NCBI GenBank assembly: GCA_950106755.1
Contig: OX467092.1
Span: forward strand, 3,100,001-3,164,000
Length of the DNA stretch: 64,000 bases
Direction of reading: 5' to 3'
Source: Climacium dendroides
Taxonomy: Eukaryota > Streptophyta > Bryopsida > Hypnales > Climaciaceae
Below, piece by piece: positions 46,399 through 57,036 of the stretch; within the stretch, counting starts at the first letter, position 1, and each line of letters opens with the position of its first letter. The position numbers and the translations under genes were made by a program. The notes below the pieces were generated by a model. It saw only the letters and a program-made list of their open reading frames with translations. It was not told where the DNA came from and made no database searches.

Positions 46399-47204
46399 TG
46401 CACCAATGAAATTCGGCACTAAGTTGGGTTCTAGTCCCTTTGTTTGGCACCATGGGGCTAGATTGCACCATTTCAAAATAAATTTCTACTTTTTGCCAAA
46501 AGAAGTAATTTTTTTAACCAAAAAAATTATTTTTTCTTTTAAAAATGTGGATGAAGTTGCCAAATTTGGATGGAAAAAATGCATGCATATAATTGAAATA
46601 TGTTTTCTGGTCCAAAGGATGGATGAATGTAGAAATACAATGTTTCACCAAATTTTATATGATTGCCATCCTAGCATTTTCTCGAAAAGTAAAAAAAGGT
46701 TGGTGGGTTCTTCCTTAGAGCTATTCTGCTATTCAACTTATTTTCTATTATTGGAATTTTAAAATTTTAAAATTCCAATAATTGACAAGTGAAAGGAGGT
46801 TCCTTCTAACACACCAAAAAAATGCAACATTTGGATATTGTTTGTAAAAGTTATGAAGGGTTCAAGTTTTTTTGGGGTGATGGTCTCCAAATTGTTTCTT
46901 CCACATACATACATATTGATTTTAGAGATGTATACAACATGATGATGACAATTGTAGGCAAGGTGCGATTAGTTTAGGGTATACCCTACTTGAAGGTCAA
47001 ATTCGACATAAATTAAGCCATTTTGTAAAGAAGAAGTGTCACATGTCATCTTGTAAATGTTGTGAGGTGACATGAACATTTGACATAGAAAATTCAGTGC
47101 CAATCTAGACCTTGATGTCCGGTAAGCTTTCAAGTCTTGTCTTTGTTCTTAATTCTTCATCCTTTCTATAGGATGCTAAAACCATTGCATGAAGTGGGAC
47201 CGAT
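46399..47204. other. AT-rich, no gene
   Basis: No domain, RNA or clear repeat. A near-perfect AATTTTAAAATTTTAAAATT palindrome lies at about 46757. Confidence 0.5.
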
Positions 47205-48096
47205 ATGATGAAAACACAAGTTCTCAAGGATAAAAATAAAATCTTGCCTCCTATTTTGTACCATATTTAGGTTATGTTCTTGACCTACCCTAGCTAATTT
47301 GGGGTCTTTGTTTGCAAATATGATTGCAAATTTTGTCATTGTGAAAAATAAAAAATTCTTGTATTTTTCCTTGGGATAAAATTCTTGCATTGTCACTTGG
47401 TTGTTTCCACTTCGTACAAGGGAGGTAGGAGCATTATGCGTTCTTCCTAGCTAGATTTGCAAGATGCTAAATACGTCCTACAAAGTATGACTACAGGATG
47501 AAAATGCAAATTCTATGGATAAAAGTAAAATCTTGCCCCATACTTTCTACTGTATTTAGGGTATGTTCTTCACTACTCATAACTTATTTGGGGGTCTTTA
47601 GTTGCAATTTTTGTCATGTGTGAAAAATTAAAAAATTCATGCATTTTCTCCTAGGATAAAATTCCTGCCCAGATCTGGCCAGGGTGAATTGACCCCCTCA
47701 TTGCCCTGTTTTACCCCCTAGGAAAAACGCTGTGGAATTTTTTATTTGCAACCAGATTAATTTTTTGCAACTTCTGAATTCAGATTTGCAATCAGAGGCC
47801 CCAAATTAGCTGGGAGTAGTATGGAAATATAAAAAATCATGGCAAAAAAATAAGGGTCTTTTTTTCACAATTAACCCTAGTCGGGGAAACAAGGGGGTCA
47901 GTTCTCCCTGGCCGCCCAGATCCTCACAAATTTTGTGGGTAAAAGTAAAATCTTGCCCCCTACTTTCTGTTGTGTTTAGGGTATGTTCTTCACTGCTCAT
48001 AGCTTATTTGGGGATCTCTGATTGCAATTTGTGTCATGTGTGAAAAATAAAAAAATTCATGCATTTTCTGCTGGGGTAAAATTCCTGCCCAGATCT
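47205..48096. repeat. Three direct copies of a family C-related unit, one holding a full MITE
   Basis: Units at about 47205-47395, 47500-47676 and 47930-48096 share ATAAAATCTTGCC-type and GGTATGTTCTTCACT blocks and end near GATAAAATTCCTGC. Between the second and third stands the complete family C element 47677-47913. A fourth, diverged unit is at 49015-49220. Confidence 0.65.
47677..47913. mobile_element. Family C MITE, complete (237 bp), target duplication visible
   Basis: The left edge GGCCAGGGTGAATTGACCCC faces the right edge GGGTCAGTTCTCCCTGGCC. CCCAGATC occurs within one base of both edges (GCCCAGATCT before, GCCCAGATCC after). The same GCCCAGATCT ends the neighbouring empty unit at 48096, so an unoccupied site is available for comparison. 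Confidence 0.75.
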
Positions 48097-49284
48097 CCCC
48101 CCCCCCCTGCCACCTACTGATACGGTCCTCCTGTAGGAGAGACAGTCGTGAACGATATTCGATGTCTGGTACGAAAGGAATTGAATTAAGCTTTTAGCCT
48201 GCGACCGACGAAGGACTGAGATACAGCAATTCAATAATTTACAGAACAAACAGAATAGGATAAAATACAATAAAATATTACAATAGTCCATTTCATATGT
48301 TTCAAAAAACTTTAAAAAATAGACAAATGAATGATACAATACTACATTCTCCGTCTTCAGAGTAATGGCTGATGATCATCATTCAATGAGGTAACTTAAG
48401 AGACCTTTTTCCATCTACTACCGGTGCTTAATAATTCAATGTGAGTGGGCTTATTATGGGGGTTATATATCATTTAAGTTAGCAAGCCGGGAGGGGGTAT
48501 TCCAGACAATTAATTGGGTCCATTGATGATGCTGGCTTGTTTGGGATACCCATTAATCCCCTCACTGTAGACTTGTTGGAATTAACTAATTAATTTTGGA
48601 CGGATAGTAAGCTTTACTTCGAAGCTTTGGAAGGGCGACCTTTTTTTAAGTGGAGATTCAAGACTTCTTTATTAGAAAAGAAAAAGACTTCAATAGTTGC
48701 ATAATTAATAAGGCATATTGCAGTGAATAATAAAGTATTTCCCTCCCTTTTTCGAAGGAGAAAAAGAAGAAGCTATGGAACGTTAACTTAATTGTATACG
48801 AACTTGCATTTAAAGTTATCCTTACGAAGTGGGTTTCAAACAGTCTTTTAAAAATATGATTTAATGGATTGTTTGATTGAAAAAGAGGACCCTTTTATTC
48901 GTGAAAAATAGAACTGTGTTATCCCAAGTAGATGGACTGAAGGTAGATTCCCGTGAAGGAGAATAAGAGTTCAAACGATGTCTAATGCAGGACGTTAAAT
49001 CATGCCAATGAAGGTGGGCCCGGCATCGTAAAATTTGTGTTTTAGGGGTAAAGAAACCCCTATTTTGAGCCATGTCTAGGGTATGTTGTAGACCTTACCT
49101 AGCTAATTTGGGATCTCTCATTGCAAATATGAATTCAGAATTTGCAAAAAAATCGTATGTGGCAAATAAAAAATTCCTGCATTTTCCCCAAGTTAAATCC
49201 ACCTCACTAGGGCCCACCTTCATTGGCACGATTTAACTTCCTACATGTCTAACAATGTCTTCATATTCTATATAAAATAATAAA
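48097..49284. other. No gene; poly-C run at 48097 and family C-like unit at 49015-49220
   Basis: A C10 run is followed by moderately AT-rich DNA without ORFs of note. The unit at 49015-49220 repeats the CTAGCTAATTTGGG / GAATTCAGAATTTGCAA core. Confidence 0.5.
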
Positions 49285-49334
49285 CCCCTAAAGTCCCATT
49301 GTCCCTATGGAAAATGGCCATAGGACTTTAGGGG
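49285..49334. mobile_element. Minimal family B element: two terminal repeats and almost nothing else (50 bp)
   Basis: CCCCTAAAGTCCCATTGTCC is followed by five bases-plus and then ATGGCCATAGGACTTTAGGGG, so the left and right termini are fused. TTAA follows at 49335-49338; TAAA precedes at 49281-49284 (one change from TTAA). It is a deletion derivative that kept both ends. Confidence 0.75.
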
Positions 49335-49338
49335 TTAA

Positions 49339-50241
49339 TCATGACAATTATAGTTATCAATAATGATAAATCAAAGGATATCATAAACTAAATATATAAA
49401 TGTTGTATTTTAAAGATTTAGACATATCTTTATACAAAATTTTAAAGAATTGTTGAGGGATAAAGGGAGGGATTTTGAATAAGGTAGAAGGTAGACTGAT
49501 TTTGAAGTTTAAGTTATACAAGTTTCTTACACATAATGTAAACTACATTGAAAATTGTGCCATAATTAATGTCCTACTTTCTCTTGCTGATTGGAAAGAG
49601 TGTAATCTATATGATGGGAATGGGTCCCTAGTCGGGAATGGGTCCCTAGTCGGGAATGGGTTGCCTCCCTTATGTTGTCAAAGACATCCCCAAAAAACAT
49701 GTCAGTGCCAAGTCAACAAGGTCTTTTGTTTTCATTATAGGTAAGGTATTGGGGATTGCAGTAAAATATTGATCAAATGTGAAAACGTGGAGGAGAGGCA
49801 ATCATGTGGCATATTTTGCAAAAAAAAGAAATAGATGGATGTACATTATGAATGAAAAGAAACATTCTCTATACAAGTGGAGTGGTAGGATGTAAAACAA
49901 ACCATATGGGATATATAAAATAAGAATTGTGTTCAAAATAGAATGTCTGCAAAAAAGTCCACATGTTTGAAAGAATGTCTACATCTTTCATAGTTAAGCT
50001 AAAATTGAGTGCATAGATCTTTATAGTCTTTTTTGAGATTTGGTACTTCTTGGAAAGAATAGTTAATAAATTAAAGACTATCCATGGGAAGTTTTGGCAG
50101 TACTGGAAAAGAAGTTGAAGAATCATACAAAAGGATCAAGGAAAATTTCAAAATATTGAAACAATAGACTACCATTGTCAGTGGTTAGGACCAACAAAAA
50201 ATATTCCTAAAATTAGAAGGCAAAACTATCAAAGTTTTTAA
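49339..50241. other. No gene; 18-bp tandem repeat at 49616-49665
   Basis: GGGAATGGGTCCCTAGTC occurs twice in full and once in part. The plus ORF 49475-49744 reads through it (GNGSLVGNGSLVGNG) but has no other support. Confidence 0.6.
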
Positions 50242-50575
50242 TCCCTAAAGGGTTTAATTCTCCTCAAGGGCAAAAAAGATTTGGAGTAGCCATATATAAC
50301 CTCAATATTTGACTTGATTTAAAAAAAATTGAAGATAGGAAAATAAATAAATTTTATGGGAATAAAGTTTTTATTTCAATTGCTACTAGGGAGCAAACAT
50401 TATGCCACAATAAGCTCAATTTTTAGTTCATTGAGTAATAAAATAAAACTATAAAATTATTATTTTTATCATAGATTAAATATTTTTTCTATATAGAATT
50501 CTTTTATTAATTTCATTTGAATTAGTGATGTGAAAGTTATGGAGCTTCTTGTTTTGCAAGCAATCATTGCATTTT
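50242..50575 (-). mobile_element. Family B MITE, truncated copy
   Basis: TTAA (50238-50241) then TCCCTAAAGGG, followed by TTTCAATTGCTACTAGGGAG and GTGAAAGTTATGGAGCTTC as in 42443-43015. The far half is missing. Confidence 0.65.
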
Positions 50576-51511
50576 CTTGGGAAAATAAGGTATTGAATTT
50601 ATTTTTGAATTCAAAATTCATAGTTCAAAAAAATCCTTCTAAACTCTATTTCTGTAAATGGAAAAATTTATCCACTAAAAACAAGCACACTCTAGATATG
50701 CTAAATTGCTTAAATGGTCGGAAATGGGTCGGCTCCTATAGTCATTATCTCTAGCATCAAATCATTTTTTTTACTAATGTCTACACAATTTTTACAACAT
50801 CCACTAGAATTCTACCACTCATTGCCTTAAAGTCTTTCGTGTACTTGTTTGCAAAAATATATTGTGTTCTTATTTGACATCATCAAAACCACAATTTTTT
50901 CTAGGAACATGTGATGCCCTTAAACCTTATATCTTTTCAGTAACCTCAATTTCAGATTTGACACATTAAAAGAAAATTGAATGATTTAAAATCACTTTCA
51001 TAGTTTAATACCCTCATGATCAAACATTATAATCTTTCAATTTATAAGTGATATTGTTGTGTTGTTCTCCCATAGGATCCCTCATATGTCTTAGTTTGAA
51101 TTTGTATTGTTACAATTAAAAAAAAATGATGGAAATGATGAAAATCTTGAATTTTTGTTCTATAAAACATATAAAAGAAAGATTTCCGTTATTGAATTTA
51201 AGAATGAACATTATTTTTTTAGTTTTAAATTTTTTTGACACAAATAAAAGAGAATTTCATTGAAAAAAATAAGTATAATGCACCAGTCACAAGTTGCCTG
51301 GTGGGGTGAGCAAGACAGGATTTTTTTTTCAATTTAGAGCAAATTGTTAGGAATAGAACAGAAGAATATAAGTTTGGTATTTAATGACCACTGATATATG
51401 CGAATGGACTTTTAAAGCATTTGCACCTACCAATTACACTTCAATCTGTGATCTGGATTGTTAGCTATTAAAGAAATTTTTGCAATACATGTTTAAGTTG
51501 ATTGACTTCCT
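50576..51511. other. AT-rich, no gene
   Basis: Nothing recognised. Confidence 0.5.
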
Positions 51512-51515
51512 TTAA

Positions 51516-52340
51516 TTCCTCCGGTCTAAAGCCCTTTTTTTCATCAAAAATCACTCAAAATTGTCATTTCTATTGAAAAGAACAAATAACTTTTTAAATT
51601 ATTTTTTTGCATATCTAACTATAAGATCTTACACTAGGCTTGTGTGAGAATGTGTGCAAAAAATTTTGCCTGCATAGATTGCAAGATATTTGCCTAAAGT
51701 AAAGAAAACAAAAAAAAATTGCACCTTGCTCGACTATATTTTTTGACTTTGAACTTTTTTAGCTTAAAATTTTTGCACTAATCATTTTGAATTTTGAATT
51801 TTTTATGTTGAAGAATTGAGTTGAGAGTTGAGGAAAAAAAATTATTAAGTAGAAGTAGGTTTAGGATTGAAGGGAAACTAAACCATTGATAGTTTTGAGA
51901 TGGAATTGAAACATACTAATCTCAATGGTGAAATTTTCTTAGAAAAAGATCTTAACCTTGTAAAAAAAAATTTCCTAAAATTTATGAAAATTGAATTCAA
52001 AAATGAATTTTATAATTTATATTTTTGAGAAGATACTTTGATTGCCTTTCTAAACAAGATTGCCCATAACTTTCACATCGCTAATCCAAATGGAATGAAT
52101 CAAAGCTTCCAATATAGATAAAAATGGAGTCTATGAGGGGGGGTGGGGTGTAATTTCTAACTTTAAGTTTTTGTAGTTTTTGTTTTCTACCTACCAAACT
52201 AAAATTTGGTCTTGTTGTACTGTAATCCTTGTTCATGGGCATTGTCTAAAATAAAATTTATATTCCCATAAAGCTAATGTGTTTTTCTATCTTTACAAAA
52301 GTTTTTAAAAATTCACAACATATGTTAAGACCATGGGAGC
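51516..52340 (+). mobile_element. Family B MITE, long form, eroded ends
   Basis: TTAA (51512-51515) then TTCCTCCGGTCTAAAGCCC. The interior follows the 833-bp copy at 61306-62138 (ACTATAAGATCTTACAC, TAAGTAGAAGTAGGTTTAGG, AATCCAAATGGAATGAATC). The right terminus is degenerate. Confidence 0.65.
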
Positions 52341-52355
52341 TTATTCAAACTCCAT

Positions 52356-52501
52356 CACTATAAGAATCCCATACTTTTTGTGACGCAATTTTAGGTGACA
52401 TTTTAGGTGACAAAATGTTACACTTAACGTTATTGTTGATATAAAAACAAGTGTTTGTCATCTAAAATTGAGTCACACAAAACACGGAGGTTCTTATGAT
52501 G
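52356..52501. mobile_element. CACTA-type MITE (146 bp), 3-bp target duplication
   Basis: It begins CACTATAAGAATCC and ends GGTTCTTATGATG. Longer inverted pairing continues inside (TTGTGACGCAATTTTAG facing CTAAAATTGAGTCACA). CAT flanks both sides. Confidence 0.7.
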
Positions 52502-52640
52502 CATATTGTTCGTGGAGGGAATAGTGCATGGGACTTTAATTAGGGATTAAATATCAACTAGATTCATGTTGTAGTTTGTAAGTTATCTCATAAGTAACAA
52601 CTACTTCCAACTTTGTTGTCTTTTTATTGCTATCAAATTG

Positions 52641-53526
52641 AATCCTAAAGGACTAGTTCTAAAATAGACTTTTCAAAATTTTAAGCAAGTTCCTATCATG
52701 TTGATTTTTACTCTAATTTTTTTTCTAATTTTATAAAGACATAGGAATCTACTATCCACATGGGAATGTAATGTTTGATTTGATTGGTACTTGGGAGCAA
52801 AGGTTATACAATACAATTAAAAAAATAACAAAGTTTGAGCACCCCCTAAAAATTCAAATTTAAATATTATTTAAAAAGATATATTTTTGCAAGTCTAAAA
52901 AGATTTGATTCATTCCATTTGGATTTGTATTGTAGAAGCTATAGAGCACCTAATTTTGTGGGTAAATCTTGAAAAAATAATGTATAGAATTAGTTTCTAA
53001 ATATTTTTGAACTCAACTTTCACAATTTTCCAAGAAAAAAAATTGTAGAGGGTTAATATTGTCTCTTTGAACAATCTCAATATTGGTTTTGACATATTTC
53101 AATTCCATTTTAGTACTATAAATGATATAGATTTCCATTCAATCTCCATACTTCTACTTCAATTTTTTAAAGGATGAAAACATAGTATTTTTCCTAAATC
53201 TTTAAAAAAAAAAAAATTCAACTTGATTCTCTACCACAAAGGTTTTTACCACAAGTCTCTTTTGTCCAAAAAATTTGAAGTAAGACAATTCCAACATGGC
53301 ATGTCAAGGTCTCCAAAAAAACCATTATTTTTCACTTTGAACATTGTTATCTAACAATCTATATTGTCAAAGTTTATAAAATTTCTTGCATACATTCTCA
53401 TAAAAATCTCATGTAAGATCCTATTATTAGAATTTTTAAAAATGACTTTATTCCTTCTTAGCTCTTTGCATTGGAATGACAATTTCAAAGTGGTTTTGTC
53501 AAAACATGGGCAAAGAACTTGACAGA
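52641..53526 (-). mobile_element. Family B MITE, long form, reverse, diverged
   Basis: TCCTAAAGGAC opens it; TTGATTGGTACTTGGGAGC, ATTCATTCCATTTGGAT, CATGTAAGATCCTATTATT and AAAGTGGTTTTGTCAAAAC follow in family order. It ends before TTAA (53527-53530). About 886 bp. Confidence 0.65.
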
Positions 53527-53530
53527 TTAA

Positions 53531-54287
53531 GTTATGACCTTAGCCATTGTTATATTTGGATATATATATTTTAAATTAATCCTAGTGATTTTTGGACTAT
53601 TATTTTTCATCTAATCATTTTTAGACTTCCTTGGTTGTGTTTGGAATTGATTGTGGTAGAAATTTCTTCATTGAAATAATTATGATTATTCCATTTTGTT
53701 TTTTGCTCTAGATTTAAATTTCAACTATTATTCTACATATTTTCACCCATTTTTGAATTCAAGCTCAACAAATGAAATGGAATCAATCAAATATAGTTTT
53801 GTTTTTTTATGTCATAGATTCTTTTCATGTCATAGTATACCTATATTATAGGTATATATGTTATAAACACCTTCAAATGGTTGTAGGTACATACGTACAA
53901 CTAGGTTTAAAGCTCATAGATTCATGTCTCTACACTCACACACTAGCATTGTTGTAACCATAATCTATTGATTTTCCAATTATAGAAAGGTATGCAATTT
54001 TTTAAAAATTGTTGTGAAAATTTCACACTTTTGAGCTATTTGTTTTTTTTATGAATTTTGTACATTATTTGTTAAAACATTCATTGTAGTTTTAAATTAT
54101 CACCATTAAATTTGAAAAAATTTAAAATTCCTAGAAGACTTGAGATTTCATCTCTAAAAAATCCAACAAAAAAAAAAATCATTTATAAGAAAATTAATTC
54201 ATACATGGTAGAAAGACAAAGCATTTAATGTGAAGTATATTGTTAATTGACCATGACTATTTGTCGATTTTGTCCTTACAAGGTTAA
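53531..54287. other. AT-rich, no gene
   Basis: Nothing recognised; ORF 53772-53957 is AT-driven. Confidence 0.5.
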
Positions 54288-54891
54288 TCCTTACAGGGCG
54301 ATGTTTATGATTGTGTGAGCAATCTCAATATTATTGCTTTGTATGCTCTATTTTGCCACTAAAGTGAGTAATAGCTATTTTTTTAATAGGAATAGAAGTG
54401 AATAAAATTTATATCAAATTCAATGTTTTCTCAAAAATCTCAAATATTATAGTGTAGAACATCATGGTGTAAACGTAGTTTTAATCTCATTTTACAATTA
54501 GAAAATAAATAGATTGTAGTTTTATGTCCAAAATTCATATTTTCAATACATAGTTTTGGAATTAAAAAAAAAATGGAGTACAAGGTAGGCTTAATTAACC
54601 TTAATTCATTAGTTGGTCTCCTATTCTAAAAAATCATATTTTTGGCTAAAATAGAAATCTATAGCAAGTTGCCAAAATACACTGAAAAGCATTTTTTGCT
54701 TATCCTTTTAGCATCATTTATGTAAGAAGTTCAATGATACCTTTGCAAGGAAATCTATATTAATATCCAGTGCAAATACATTCAAATAAAGCTTTAAAAA
54801 ATGAATGGAAAATCATAGCTAGAACTTCATCATCTATTGGTCATTTGAAATTATCCAAATGCCACTTTATTGCATTGTGGTCCTTTAAGGA
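54288..54891. mobile_element. Family B-like MITE (604 bp) between two TTAA sites
   Basis: TTAA (54284-54287) then TCCTTACAGGGC at the left; GTCCTTTAAGGA then TTAA (54892-54895) at the right. The same tetranucleotide on both sides is the expected target duplication. The interior is diverged but retains the AGCAATCTCAATATT block. Confidence 0.6.
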
Positions 54892-55029
54892 TTAAATCCA
54901 TAGTTTTGATAGTTCTATACTCCCTCTAAAATCCAAAATTCTAAATCCTAGACTCTAAACCTCTAAAACCTATAAGTATACTAAGTTTCTCTCATGTATC
55001 AATAATCAAAACCATTTTATTATGCTCTA

Positions 55030-55370
55030 TGGAATACACTTCTTGATTTGGGACGTGTAGCACACCTTAAAGTGCAAATTTGGGATTCAACAACCACCTC
55101 ATTAGGTTGTTAAACATTTGGTCCAAATTAAACCGCATTTGGATTCACTCTCCAATTCTTGCCTTTAGAAACGACTATAGTTATTTGAAATGAAAAGGAT
55201 CCTTCCCTTTCGTTGTTTCAATAGTTCCCTCTGGTTGTTTCAATAGGCTAATGTGGTTATTTGATTTCTTTTTCTTACTCTTATCTCTTCAGTGTCTAGC
55301 ATGATGGCTTGGCTAACTCTGTATTGTTTTTTTTAATGCAATGGTTCTCCAATTTGCTAAAAACAAACTA
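55030..55370. repeat. Dispersed repeat, family K, compact copy
   Basis: It matches the three blocks of 34745-35965 as one uninterrupted stretch, ending in TTTTTTTTAATGCAATGG. Confidence 0.6.
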
Positions 55371-57036
55371 ACAAACCCCATCTTATTGCCAATTTTTTTT
55401 TAAGAATTCATTTTCCATTCACATACATGTCCGTCAGTACATTACTCATTCAATTTCGAACGATTTCATTTAATTTTCAGCGATTTAAAAAAAAATTTAA
55501 GATTTAAAATTTTTAAAAATTAAACAAATGGACAATTTTCAATGATTTCCAACCATCATTTGATCCACAATTTATTATTTTTGGGATGGACGAATCATAA
55601 AATGAATCTAAAACGTTTTTTCCCTAAAATTTTGCCTGTCAGCGAAATTCCACCACTAAATTTAACTCGTCCTAACTCTACCCCTCCCTTGCCCTAAAAC
55701 AGGGCCTGAAAGAAGTCATGGGTTGTTGTACCAGGAGGGGGAAGAATTTCAGACCCCCCCCCTTAACCCACGGCAGCCAGCCTTTGTACTTCCAATCTCC
55801 TCTGACACCCCCTATTATCATGGCACGTAAGATACACCAACAAACACTGGGCGGCACACTCCAACCCCTGTCTCCCAAGTCCCTTCACTGTTGGCACGTC
55901 CAGGCCATCACCATGTTAAGAAAATCAAAAGAATTTGATGAAGTCGTTGGTTTCATAGAGAGAGAGAGAAAAAAAAAAGTTTAAAGTTTAAAATTTTTAA
56001 AAAATTTGATGCATCCCAGCCTCCCACAAAATCATCTAGTGTAGTATAAAATCCCCCAACAAATATTTTACACCCTTTTCCAAAATGATCAGCCGTTTTC
56101 CTCTTGAAGAAGGGTCCCCCCCCCACCCCATCTTTTCCGGTCATGTGCCAGTGCACCTGGCGGCCTCAACTTCCACAGTATATCAGCCTTGAGCCCCCCG
56201 CCACCACCTTCTTCCAAGCGCCGCAGCCACTGGAGCGTCTCGCAGTCTCGCCACAGACGGGCTCCAGTCGTCGTCGGATGAGTTATGATGCTTGGGTGTG
56301 AGTTTACCGAGCTTCGAAGCTGCTTAAGCGCTCTCGAGTAGGAGCTTTGATGGAAGTGCTCCTTGACAGCTTGCGAGTGCAGACTTTGAAGCCCCGTTGA
56401 CAGCTTGTGAGTGCAAACCTTGAAGCCGCTGGAGATCTGGACAGCTTGCGAGTGCAAACTTTGAAGCTTCTGGACGTACAGTACAAAAAGTCGACAGGGT
56501 CCTGACGAGGCTGGGGGAGTGTGAGCTGGGGAGGTCCAGAGGTCGAACCAACCGAGTGGGTATGCGAAGTGGTCGTTCGGTATTTCCATTTATGAGTGGA
56601 GGCCATTTTTCGCAGGGTTTCTGACAGCTTGACAGCCAGACAACCAACCAGGCAAGAGCAGACCAGAGTACCAGACCAGGACTGGGAACTGCTAGCTAGC
56701 TGCCGGTTCTGGGAGGTGTACTGTGCGAGTGGTTCCAGCGGCATTCAATGCCTGTTCAAAAAACGCGTAGGAAGTGATTCGGAGGTGCTCATTATCATGC
56801 CTCCAGCGAGGTGGTACTGCAGGGAGTGAAGTAGCTCCTAGTGGAGTGGAGTACTTCTCCAGGAGCGTGACTGGCTCACGGGAACGACGACCTGTGCGTT
56901 GCATTGAAGGAACGAGATTCTTCAGTGCTTAGTTTTGATTGATTACATTGGGATTGGGATAAGTTAAGATTAGAGTGTGTCGTTGATAAGGTTTAGAGGA
57001 ATTTGATTGTAGTGTTGATGAGCGAGGAAGTTGACG
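55371..57036. promoter_or_regulatory. Upstream region and probable leader of the DUF688-type gene, with a tandem repeat
   Basis: AT-rich to about 55650, then rising GC towards the gene. At 56365-56467 three copies of a 28-bp unit (GACAGCTTGCGAGTGCAAAC then TTTGAAGC, slightly varied) stand about 35-40 bp apart. ORFs on both strands here (for example 56089-56589 minus, 56304-56744 minus) are read through this repeat and have no domain. No TATA box could be fixed with confidence. Confidence 0.5.
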
